A stretch of 64,000 nucleotides of DNA, taken from the NCBI RefSeq assembly GCF_001999765.1, contig NZ_KV908323.1, forward strand, positions 128,585 to 192,584. The letters are read 5' to 3'. The notes beneath the pieces are model-generated. The model worked only from the letters and a program-made list of their open reading frames with translations. It was not told where the DNA came from and did no database searches. Every line of letters starts with the position of its first letter. The first letter of the stretch is position 1. A program made the translations under genes and the position numbers. Origin of the DNA: Sinomonas mesophila (GTDB taxonomy: Bacteria > Actinomycetota > Actinomycetes > Actinomycetales > Micrococcaceae). Below, piece by piece: positions 37,001-43,973 of the stretch.

Positions 37001-38260
37001 GTGAGCGCCCGCCCTGCGCGCGCCCTCGGCGCCTGGCTGTGGCTGCTGGTCGCGGCCGCCTTGGCAACGCAGACCGCGCTGAACCTGGTGCGGCCCGTGA
37101 CGACGTACAAGCTCCTGGCCCTTGAGGCAGGACCCTTCGCCGTGGGGCTCGTGACGGCGGTGTACGCGCTCCTCCCGCTCGTGAGCGCCATGGCGCTCGG
37201 CCGGCTCGCGGCGCGGCTGGGCGGGCTCCGTCACATGATGGCCATCGGCGGCATCCTGCTCGCGGCAGGGTCGGCCGGCATAGCCCTCGCGCCCACGGTC
37301 GTCCTCGTCGCGGCCGGGAGCGCGCTTCTCGGCATGGGGCACCTCATCTTCACCGTGGCCGGGCAGGCGGCGGTCGCGAGGCACGTTCCCGACGACCGGC
37401 TCGACGCGGGTTTCGGCTGGTTCACCGCCGCCTATTCGGCCGGGCAGCTCGTGGGCCCGCTGATCGCCGGGCTGCTCCTCGGGGCGGACGACGGCGGGTC
37501 CTCGCCGGGGCGGGAGCCCGGGATCGCGCTCGCGCTGGCGATCGCGACCGGCGTCGCCCTGCTCGCCCTCCCTGCCCTGTGGGCCCCCTGGGCCCAGCCC
37601 GGCCGGCCCCGCCGATCGGCGGCCAGGGCGGCCGCGGATCCGGTCGAGACACAGGCCCAGGCCAGCAGCCTGCCCCGGGCGGCGGGCCCGGCCGGCCGCG
37701 CGACGATGGGCCGGATCCTCCGGGTGCCGGGCGTCGGCTCCCACCTCCTCGCCTCGCTGGCTCTGCTGGGGATGGTGGACATCCTCACGGCCTTCTTGCC
37801 GATCGTCGCCGAGCAGGCGGGCGTCGGGCCGGCGGTCGTGGGCGCGCTGCTCGCCGTCCGCGGCGCGGCGTCGATCCTCTCCCGGGCGTTCCTGCCGTGG
37901 CTGTCCTCCCGGCTGTCGTCCAAGGCGCTCCTGCTGACCAGCCTCTACGGTGCCGGACTGGCCCTCGCGGCCCCTCCCGCGCTCGTGGCCGAGCCCTGGC
38001 TGGCCGGAGCGTGCCTGTTCGCCGGCGGCTTCTGCCTCGGGCTCGGGCAGCCGATCACGATGTCCCTCGTCTCGATCGCGGTTCCCGCCGCGTGGCGCGG
38101 GCCTGCGCTCGCCGTGCGGCTCGTGGGCAACCGGCTGGGCCAAGTCGTCCTGCCGCTGGGAGCGGGCCTCGCGACGGTCGGGCTGGGGCCGGCGGGAGCG
38201 ATCTGGTTCAGCTGCGCGCTCCTGGCGCTCAGCGGCGTGGAGAAGTCCCTCCGGCGCTGA
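37001..38260 (+). CDS. Major facilitator superfamily transporter
   Basis: From the GTG at 37001 the product has 419 residues and about 12 hydrophobic helices with a cytosolic loop near the middle (about 205-245, rich in Ala, Arg and Pro). The helix 2-3 loop ALGRLAARLGGLRHMM resembles the MFS motif A, and GQPITMSLVSIAVP lies in helix 10. The substrate is unknown. In-frame upstream starts reach 36908, and none has a good ribosome site, so the N-terminus is uncertain. Its end overlaps the convergent GntR gene by 32 bp. Confidence 0.8.
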   Translation: MSARPARALGAWLWLLVAAALATQTALNLVRPVTTYKLLALEAGPFAVGLVTAVYALLPLVSAMALGRLAARLGGLRHMMAIGGILLAAGSAGIALAPTVVLVAAGSALLGMGHLIFTVAGQAAVARHVPDDRLDAGFGWFTAAYSAGQLVGPLIAGLLLGADDGGSSPGREPGIALALAIATGVALLALPALWAPWAQPGRPRRSAARAAADPVETQAQASSLPRAAGPAGRATMGRILRVPGVGSHLLASLALLGMVDILTAFLPIVAEQAGVGPAVVGALLAVRGAASILSRAFLPWLSSRLSSKALLLTSLYGAGLALAAPPALVAEPWLAGACLFAGGFCLGLGQPITMSLVSIAVPAAWRGPALAVRLVGNRLGQVVLPLGAGLATVGLGPAGAIWFSCALLALSGVEKSLRR

Positions 38261-39194
38261 TGGCCGCCCCAGGTCCTTCGGCGCCGTGCTCTGGCGCCGG
38301 TTCCGTCTCCCCGGCCGGCTCCGTCTCCCGCGTCTTCTCCACCGTGACGCTCCGCAGGTGCTCGCGCATGAAGGCGGCGGCGGCCTCGTTGTGGCCGGCC
38401 AGCAGCAGGTCGATCAGCTGGACGTGCTCGCGGCACCGGACGAGGGCGCGCTCGCGGGGGAGGGACTTCTTGTACTCGATGAGACGGCGGAGCCGGTCCA
38501 CCCTGCGGAGGCCCTCCGACAGGAACGCATTGTTGGAGCACTCCATGATCGCCTCATGCAGGGCCGTGTTGGAGTCGAACAGCGCGGCGTTCGAGACGTC
38601 CCAGATGTCGCCGTCGATCAGCCGCTGCTGGTCCTCGCGGCACCTCTGCAGCGCCTCGACGTTGAGCACGAACGTCGGCTCGAGGATCGCCGCCGGCTCG
38701 ATGACGAGCCGGAACCGGTAGCTGTCGCGGTACTTCGCGAGCGAGTCGAGGATGGGCAGGAACTCCCAGCCGTAGCCCGGGGTGCGGTCGATCCAGCCCT
38801 CGGCGGACATCCGCCGGAGCGTCTCGCCCAGTTCCGTCCGGGTGAACCCGTACCTGCGCAGGAGGTAGTTCTCCGTGACCCGGTCGGGGAGCCGGCCCTC
38901 GAGGCGGTCGGCCGCGACCTGGTAGTAGCGCTCGTCGGTGGACGGCTCCCTCTGGACCGGCGGAGCCTCCGGAAGCCGGGCGACGACGTAGCCGCCCCGA
39001 TCGGCCTTGCGGACCACGCCCTCGGCCTCGAGGATCCGGAGCGCCTCGCGCACGGGAGAACGGGAGACCTTGAAGTGCTCGCCGAGCGTCCGCTCGACCA
39101 GCCGCGCGCCCTCGGGCTGCCCGGTCGCCACGACGTACCTGACGATCTCGGACGCGACCGAGGCCACGAGGGGCGACGGTTCGGCGAGAGGCAT
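38229..39194 (-). CDS. GntR-family regulator with two winged-helix segments and an FCD domain
   Basis: The 321-residue product begins with a GntR winged helix (GEHFKVSRSPVREALRILEAEGVV, about 38-61). A second winged-helix-like segment follows (LLRRYGFTRTELGETLRRMSAEGWIDR, about 110-136), and then an all-helical FCD domain (about 150-290) with the metal-ligand pattern around NTALHEAIME and RCREHVQLIDLL. The tail is Pro/Glu-rich. Ordinary FadR-type regulators are about 230-250 residues with a single HTH. The divergent neighbour is a decayed M20 amidohydrolase, so the original target may be lost. Confidence 0.85.
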   Translation of the reverse strand: MPLAEPSPLVASVASEIVRYVVATGQPEGARLVERTLGEHFKVSRSPVREALRILEAEGVVRKADRGGYVVARLPEAPPVQREPSTDERYYQVAADRLEGRLPDRVTENYLLRRYGFTRTELGETLRRMSAEGWIDRTPGYGWEFLPILDSLAKYRDSYRFRLVIEPAAILEPTFVLNVEALQRCREDQQRLIDGDIWDVSNAALFDSNTALHEAIMECSNNAFLSEGLRRVDRLRRLIEYKKSLPRERALVRCREHVQLIDLLLAGHNEAAAAFMREHLRSVTVEKTRETEPAGETEPAPEHGAEGPGAAISAGGTSPRR

Positions 39195-39289
39195 CCGACG
39201 TCCTTCCGAGAGCCAGACCAGAGGTGTATTCCTGTCTCAAAATACCAAAAGGTGAGCCGGGCGGGGCTGCTATCCGGCGGCGGTCCTCG

Positions 39290-39500
39290 ATGTGCAGCTC
39301 CGTCGACAAGGTGCTCACCGACCGCGTGCTCGACTCGCTGCCCGGCGCCCGTGCTCGACCCGGGCGCCGGGCACGACGCAGGAGTCCTGGCGGCCTACCT
39401 GCCCACGGCGTCCCACTCGCCCGAGGAGCACCTCGTGGACGAGGATGCGGAGGTCGGCGCCGCGGCGCTCGCGGACGCGCTGGGGCCGCTGCTGGGCTGA
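39290..39500 (+). pseudogene. Relic of an M20-type amidohydrolase (AllC/HyuC-like C-terminus)
   Basis: The frame ending at 39500 reads DPGAGHDAGVLAAYLPTA directly followed by SHSPEEHLVDEDAEVGAAAL. M20 carbamoylases have PSGAGHDA..PTAMIFVP..GGISHSPEE, so the zinc-site GAGHDA and SHSPEE motifs are present but the strand between them is deleted. Upstream, in a different frame, SVDKVLTDRVLDSLPGA fits the preceding helix, giving a frameshift near 39345. Only about 70 residues' worth of a roughly 410-residue gene remains. It is divergent from the FCD regulator. Confidence 0.65.
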
Positions 39501-39824
39501 CTCTCCTCCAGATGCGGGGTCACCTCCCAACGTTGCGGGGTCATGTCCCTACGTTGCGGGGTCATCCCCCTGCAATGCGGTTGCGTAGGAGCGAGCGCCC
39601 TCGTGATGCTCACGTGAAGATGAGGGCGCCGACGACGGCGGGCGAGTCGGCCGGGACGGCCGAGTGGCGCGGTCGTGCGCCCCGGAGCGCAGGGGGCTCG
39701 TCCCGCTGCAACAGTGACCCCGCATCGTTGGGAGGTGACTCCGCATCGTTGGGAGGTGACTCCGCATCGTTGGGAGGTGACCCCGCAACGTTGGGAGGTG
39801 ACCCCGCAACGTTGGGAGGCGTGC
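39501..39824. repeat. Array A of 21-bp repeats in two opposed arms
   Basis: Left arm: 21-bp units at 39511-39531, 39532-39552 and 39553-39573 plus partial ends, core GCGGGGTCACCTC. Right arm: the reverse complement repeated at 39727-39747, 39748-39768, 39769-39789 and 39790-39810 plus partial ends. About 140 bp of unrelated sequence lies between them. Each unit is itself nearly palindromic (GTTG ... CAAC around GGTCACC). The right arm stops a few bases from the LCP gene's stop codon. No gene is supported inside. Apparent proteins such as those containing MRGHLPTLRG are translations of the repeat. Confidence 0.9.
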
Positions 39825-39827
39825 CTC

Positions 39828-40979
39828 CTAGTTCCCGTCCTCCAGCCCGTTCGCCTGGACGAACTGGGGCACAGTCCCCTCAGCCATTGCGGCGGCGAGG
39901 GCGTTCGTCGAGACGCCGTCGAGGAGCACGATGGACTGCCCGTCCGCGGACGTCCCGATCCCGCCCGTGGGGAGCGTGAAGCTGACCAGCTCGGAGGGCC
40001 GCACGTCGCGCAGCTCGAAGGCCAGCTGCGCGAGCGTGCGCGAGTCGAAGCCCTGATCCACGGCGAGGTACGGGGAGAAGCCGTCCACGAGCTTGGCCAG
40101 CATCACCGGGTTGGCCAGCACGCTAGGCTGCGCCACCTTGCCGAGCACCGCCTTCACGAACGCCTGCTGGTTCCGCACCCGCTGGTAGTCCCCGTCCGGG
40201 AAGGCATAGCGCTCGCGCACGAACGCCAGCGCCGTCTCCCCGTCCATGGCCTGGGTCCCGGCCTCGAAGCGCTGGCCCTCGAGGATGCTCGAGGTGAACG
40301 GCGCCGGCACATCGAGGGTCACGCCGCCGATCGCATCCGTGAGCACCTCGAACCCGGCGAAGTCCACGAGCGTGACGTGGTCGATCCGCTGCTTGAGCAG
40401 GGACTCGAGCGTCTGCACGAGCAGCGGCACGCCGCCGGACGCGAGGGACGCGTTGATCTTCGCCTGGCCGTGTCCCGGGATGGTCACCCAGAGGTCCCGC
40501 ATCACCGAGATGAGGTACGCGCCCTGCCGGTCCGCCGGGATGTGCAGGAGCATCATCGTGTCCGAGCGCTGGTCGGACGGCTCGCCCGCGCCGGCCTGCG
40601 GCCGGCCGGACGTGTCGCGGCTGTCGCTGCCGACGAGGAGGATATTCACTGCCGCGCCGGACGACGCCGGCCGCGCGCCGCCGTCGTCCGCCGGGCCGTC
40701 CGCGGGGGCGGGGGCGGCGCCGCCGGGCGAGGGCGCGGCGCCAGCGGACCCGCCCGGCTGTTGCTTGGGCGGGCGGGTGGACCCGTCCGGGAAGGCCTGC
40801 TCGATCTTCTCGGTCTGGGCGTCGAAGCGGCTGCCCGCGTACCCGAGGTAGCCGACGACGGCCACGAGCGCGAGCAGGATGGCGAGGACGACGGCGCGCG
40901 CCGCCCTGAGCGCACGGCGTCGCCGGGGTCGCTGTCCCCCGGGCCGGTCGTCGAGCAGGGCGGAGGCTCGCTGGGGCAT
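39828..40979 (-). CDS. LytR-CpsA-Psr (LCP) family cell-wall glycopolymer transferase
   Basis: The 383-residue product has a short basic cytosolic tail, one membrane helix (ALRAARAVVLAILLALVAVVG split near 25-45), a Pro/Gly/Ala-rich linker (about 65-110) and an extracellular LCP domain (about 110-370). Hallmarks are NILLVGSDSR, RSDTMMLLHI, ISVMRDLWVTIPG..KINASLA and the late RVRNQQAF. LCP enzymes move teichoic-acid-like or arabinogalactan-type polymers from lipid carriers to peptidoglycan. The start is the ATG at 40979. Array A abuts its 3' end. Confidence 0.92.
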   Translation of the reverse strand: MPQRASALLDDRPGGQRPRRRRALRAARAVVLAILLALVAVVGYLGYAGSRFDAQTEKIEQAFPDGSTRPPKQQPGGSAGAAPSPGGAAPAPADGPADDGGARPASSGAAVNILLVGSDSRDTSGRPQAGAGEPSDQRSDTMMLLHIPADRQGAYLISVMRDLWVTIPGHGQAKINASLASGGVPLLVQTLESLLKQRIDHVTLVDFAGFEVLTDAIGGVTLDVPAPFTSSILEGQRFEAGTQAMDGETALAFVRERYAFPDGDYQRVRNQQAFVKAVLGKVAQPSVLANPVMLAKLVDGFSPYLAVDQGFDSRTLAQLAFELRDVRPSELVSFTLPTGGIGTSADGQSIVLLDGVSTNALAAAMAEGTVPQFVQANGLEDGN

Positions 40980-41038
40980 GTGCTCACGGGTCCTTCCGAG
41001 GCCGAGGCAACCCGTCCCAGCTCGGGGAAACCGTCAGT

Positions 41039-41054
41039 CATAACAGTCGTTATG
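41039..41054. promoter_or_regulatory. CATAAC-N4-GTTATG palindrome upstream of the LCP gene
   Basis: CATAAC and GTTATG flank AGTC, 60 bp before the LCP start, in the only AT-rich spot of the 344-bp gap between the LCP and PPK2 genes. It looks like an operator (the TAAC/GTTA form is used by TetR- and MarR-type proteins). The binding protein is unknown. Confidence 0.5.
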
Positions 41055-41170
41055 AGCCTAGGGTCCGCAGGGCCCGGGCACACCGGGGATCGGTACCCGT
41101 TTGCGGAGCCGGCGACTACTTGCCCCCGCACCCACCGTTCACCCGGCAGCGGCCCAGGGCAGCTGGCGGC

Positions 41171-41223
41171 GCGCACGACGGCGGGTGGGCCGGGAGCGCA
41201 GCTGGCCCGCCGCCGTCGTGCGC
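41171..41223. other. Long hairpin in the LCP/PPK2 intergenic region
   Basis: GCGCACGACGGCGG (41171-41184) pairs perfectly with CCGCCGTCGTGCGC (41210-41223), and GGGCC (41187-41191) pairs with GGCCC (41204-41208) inside it, giving an interrupted stem of about 19 bp. It ends about 100 nt before the PPK2 ATG, probably inside the PPK2 leader. It might be a terminator, a leader structure or part of an unrecognised element. Confidence 0.6.
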
Positions 41224-41323
41224 TGTTCCATCATCTGCGGCAGCCCCGTGGAATCCGCGGCCTGGCAGGCGGATCATGTGGGCAGGGAACGGCGGAGAAG
41301 GTATCTGGGAGGGTGAACGAAGG

Positions 41324-42259
41324 ATGAGTGATGCCGAGGTCCGCTGGCCGGGCCAGAACCAGTGGTGGGTCAGGGAGAACCTGAGGGAGGCGATCGACGA
41401 TCTCGTTGATCGTGGCTACACCGTTAGGGGCGGCCAGGGGGAAGACCCCGAACTCATCGACCCGCTGGGCTCGGCGGTCGAGACCTGGCGGGAGGACTTC
41501 CCCTATGACGAGCGGATGACCCGCGAGGAGTACGAGCTGGAGAAGTACCGGCTCCAGGTCGAGTTGCTCAAGTTCCAGTACTGGGGCCAGGACCATGGCC
41601 TCAGGCAGGTCATCGTCTTCGAGGGCCGCGATGCCGCCGGCAAGGGCGGGACCATCAAGCGGTTCACGGAGCACCTGAATCCGCGCTCCGCACGGGCGGT
41701 CGCGCTGGGCACCCCCTCCGACAGGGAGCATGGGCAGTGGTACTTCCAGCGCTACGTCCAGCACCTGCCCACCTCGGGGGAGATCGTGATGTTCGACCGC
41801 TCCTGGTACAACCGGGCGAACGTCGAGCGCGTCATGGGATTCTGCACGGACGAGGAGTACGAGACCTTCATGCGGCAGGCCCCCGAGTTCGAGAAGATGC
41901 TCGTCGACTCGGGGATCCACCTGACCAAGTTCTGGTTCTCGGTGACCCGCCACGAGCAGCGGACCCGCTTCGCCATCCGGCAGATCGATCCGGTCCGGCG
42001 TTGGAAGCTCTCGCCCATGGACCTGGCATCCCTGGACCGGTGGGAGGACTACACGAGGGCCAAGGAGGCCACCTTCCTCCGCACCGACACTGATCACTCC
42101 CCCTGGATCACGGTCAAGTCGAACGACAAGAAGCGCGGGCGGATCAACGCCATGCGGTACTTCCTGCACCAATTCGACTACGAGGGCAAGGACCCCGGGG
42201 TCGTCTACGAACCAGACCCGCTGATCGTCCGCCGCGCCCGGCACGCCATCGGCGACTGA
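41324..42259 (+). CDS. ppk2: Polyphosphate kinase 2 (PPK2 family)
   Basis: The 311-residue protein has a Walker A loop VFEGRDAAGKGGTIKRF, lid region TPSDREHGQWYFQRY, the Walker B Asp in MFDRSWYNRANVERVMGF and the conserved PEFEKMLVDSGIHLTKFWFSV. PPK2 enzymes phosphorylate nucleoside di- or monophosphates with polyphosphate. A class I single-domain form is suggested by length. The ATG at 41324 follows GAAGG closely; a GTG at 41313 with GGGAG is out of this frame. A CHAD-domain protein, likely polyphosphate-binding, is encoded 6 kb away. The last codons are caught in an 18-bp tandem repeat. Confidence 0.93.
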   Translation: MSDAEVRWPGQNQWWVRENLREAIDDLVDRGYTVRGGQGEDPELIDPLGSAVETWREDFPYDERMTREEYELEKYRLQVELLKFQYWGQDHGLRQVIVFEGRDAAGKGGTIKRFTEHLNPRSARAVALGTPSDREHGQWYFQRYVQHLPTSGEIVMFDRSWYNRANVERVMGFCTDEEYETFMRQAPEFEKMLVDSGIHLTKFWFSVTRHEQRTRFAIRQIDPVRRWKLSPMDLASLDRWEDYTRAKEATFLRTDTDHSPWITVKSNDKKRGRINAMRYFLHQFDYEGKDPGVVYEPDPLIVRRARHAIGD

Positions 42260-42297
42260 CGCGCCATCGGCGACTGACGCGCCATCGGCGACTGAAC
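42244..42297. repeat. Three tandem 18-bp repeats across the PPK2 stop codon
   Basis: CGCCATCGGCGACTGACG occurs at 42244-42261 and 42262-42279 exactly, and at 42280-42297 with only the last two bases changed. The first copy contains the PPK2 stop, so each further copy repeats an in-frame TGA and leaves the protein unchanged. Confidence 0.95.
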
Positions 42298-42313
42298 AGG
42301 CGGAGGCGAAGCC

Positions 42314-43171
42314 ATGGAACCGTTGGACGCGCGCGTGGCCCTCGTGACGGGCGCGACCGGCGGCATTGGCGGGGCGGTGGCGACCGGGCTGGCCCGCGCG
42401 GGGGCGACCGTCGTCGTCGTCGGGCGCTCGCAGGCCCGGGCGGAAGGCGCGATGCGGGACATCCGCGCCGTCGTCCCTTCCGCCAGGCTCGAGCCGCTCG
42501 CCTGCGACCTCTCCTCGCAGGCCTCGATCCGCTCCGCCGTGCGGGAGTTCCTGTCCCGTCACGACCGGCTCGACGTGCTCGTCAACGCCGCCGGTGTGTT
42601 CCGCAAGGACCGCCATGTCACTCGCGAGGGACTCGAGCTGACCTTCGCGACCAACGTCATGGCCTACTTCCTGCTCATGGACCTGCTCTCTGACGCGCTC
42701 AGGCGGGCGGCCACCGCGGCCGGGACTGCGCGCGTCGTGAACATCGCCTCCAAGTACGGGCGGACGAGGCTCGACTTCGACGATCTGCAGACGGCGAAGG
42801 GCGAGTACAGCTACCTTCGCTCGACGCCGCCCACAATGCTCGCGCGAGTCCTCCTCACGCAGGAGTTCGCCGAGCGCCTGCGGGGAACGGGCGTGGTGGT
42901 CAACGCCGTGCATCCGGGCCTCGTCCCGGGCACGTCCCTGCTCACGGACGTCGGCGGGCCCTTCCGCTGGGTCACGGACACCTTCGGCAAGCCCGCCGGG
43001 GTGGGCGCCGACACCCCCGTCTGGCTCGCCACCTCGGACGAGGCGGCGGCCGTCACGGGGAAGCTGTGGATGAAGCGCCGGGAGCTGCCGACGCCGGGCA
43101 TGGGCTCGGACCCCGACGCGCGGCGGCGGCTGTGGGAGGAGTGCGCGCGGCTCGCAGGCGTCAGCCGTTGA
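42314..43171 (+). CDS. Short-chain dehydrogenase/reductase with altered YxxxK site
   Basis: The 285-residue product has the cofactor loop VTGATGGIGGAVA, CDLSSQASI and VLVNAAGVF, as in retinol dehydrogenase-like SDRs. The catalytic Ser is in VVNIASKYG. The usual YxxxK reads YSYLR, with the lysine replaced by Arg, followed by an unusual STPPTMLARVLL where YSxSKLANLLF is expected. Activity is therefore doubtful or changed. It overlaps the MoaF-like gene by one base (TGATG), so the two are co-translated. Confidence 0.82.
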   Translation: MEPLDARVALVTGATGGIGGAVATGLARAGATVVVVGRSQARAEGAMRDIRAVVPSARLEPLACDLSSQASIRSAVREFLSRHDRLDVLVNAAGVFRKDRHVTREGLELTFATNVMAYFLLMDLLSDALRRAATAAGTARVVNIASKYGRTRLDFDDLQTAKGEYSYLRSTPPTMLARVLLTQEFAERLRGTGVVVNAVHPGLVPGTSLLTDVGGPFRWVTDTFGKPAGVGADTPVWLATSDEAAAVTGKLWMKRRELPTPGMGSDPDARRRLWEECARLAGVSR

Positions 43172-43932
43172 TGACCTGCGGGACGGCGACGTGCTTGAGG
43201 CCCTCGACGCCGAACTCGAGGCTCACGTGGACCATCCGCGGCGCTGCGGGGGAGCAGCGGGGCGAGGCCTCGTACGAGGTCTTCGAGATGCAGCCCGGCC
43301 TGTTCTTCCTGCACTACCTGCGCGAGGAGGCTGACCACCCGGTCGCCGTCACGATGGCCCTCGACCTCACGAGCGGCCTCGCGACCGGCGCCGTCGGGGA
43401 GCTGGGACTCGAGCCGAACCCCCACCGGGCCCGCCAGCAGTGGTTCCAGGGCAGGCTCGACGGCGTGGCGGCCGACGGCGTTACGACCGACTGCGCCGGG
43501 GCGCGGCCCCTCCACGAGCCCACCGACGAGCTCATCGGCCACCGCCTCCGCTACGCCTACAGCAGCGACGACGTCTACGACCACGTCTATCTCAACCGCC
43601 GGCTGTTCACCTGGCTGTGCGTCGGCGGGGCCGAGGCGGGCCTCGGCGACACCGACGCCTGCACCTACTGGAAGCTGCGCGAGAAGACGTACCTGTTCTC
43701 GTGGCTCGAGAAGAACGTCGGGGTCGAGGGGATGGTCCTGATCGACCTCGGGGCGATGCGGACCGTCGGCATCCAGTTCGGCCTCGACCAGCTCACGGGC
43801 GACCTCGTCAACCTCACGATGGGGGCCTACGCCCAGCATCTGGGGTTCGCGCCGGGCGTCGACGCGGCGCGCCCCGTGCGCGAGACCAGCCGTGCGCGGG
43901 ACGAGGAGGGAAGCCCCGCTAGCGGCCCGTAG
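43171..43932 (+). CDS. MoaF-like protein (MoaF C-terminal domain)
   Basis: The 253-residue product contains the MoaF lipocalin-like pattern: SYEVFEMQPGLFFLHYLREE, LIGHRLRYAYSSDDVYDHVYLN, TWLCVGGAEAGLGDTDACTYWKL and VLIDLGAMRTVGIQFGLD. Family members were first linked to molybdenum cofactor genes but also accompany SDRs in catabolic loci. The first about 20 residues do not resemble the family's N-terminus (GRxFxLxFDDG), and another frame over 43172-43245 reads more naturally (DDLRDGDVLEALDAELEAHV), so an early frameshift or a shortened N-terminus is possible. Confidence 0.7.
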   Translation: MTCGTATCLRPSTPNSRLTWTIRGAAGEQRGEASYEVFEMQPGLFFLHYLREEADHPVAVTMALDLTSGLATGAVGELGLEPNPHRARQQWFQGRLDGVAADGVTTDCAGARPLHEPTDELIGHRLRYAYSSDDVYDHVYLNRRLFTWLCVGGAEAGLGDTDACTYWKLREKTYLFSWLEKNVGVEGMVLIDLGAMRTVGIQFGLDQLTGDLVNLTMGAYAQHLGFAPGVDAARPVRETSRARDEEGSPASGP

Positions 43933-43973
43933 AATTGAAGGCGATCCCCTTTCGATGCACCCCTTGGAGACCC

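Noticed and set aside
37001-39500. Long upper-strand frames running through the GntR gene into the repeat region.
   Set aside because: They lie opposite the FCD regulator; only the end (39351-39500) shows real protein similarity, which is reported as a relic.
39549-39809. An apparent protein made of MRGHLPTLRG-type repeats.
   Set aside because: It is the translation of the 21-bp DNA repeat in one frame; the other frames give equally repetitive peptides, and no start or ribosome site supports it.
39511-39810. Possible CRISPR array.
   Set aside because: The 21-bp units are directly contiguous without spacers, arms are in opposite orientation, and no cas genes are present.
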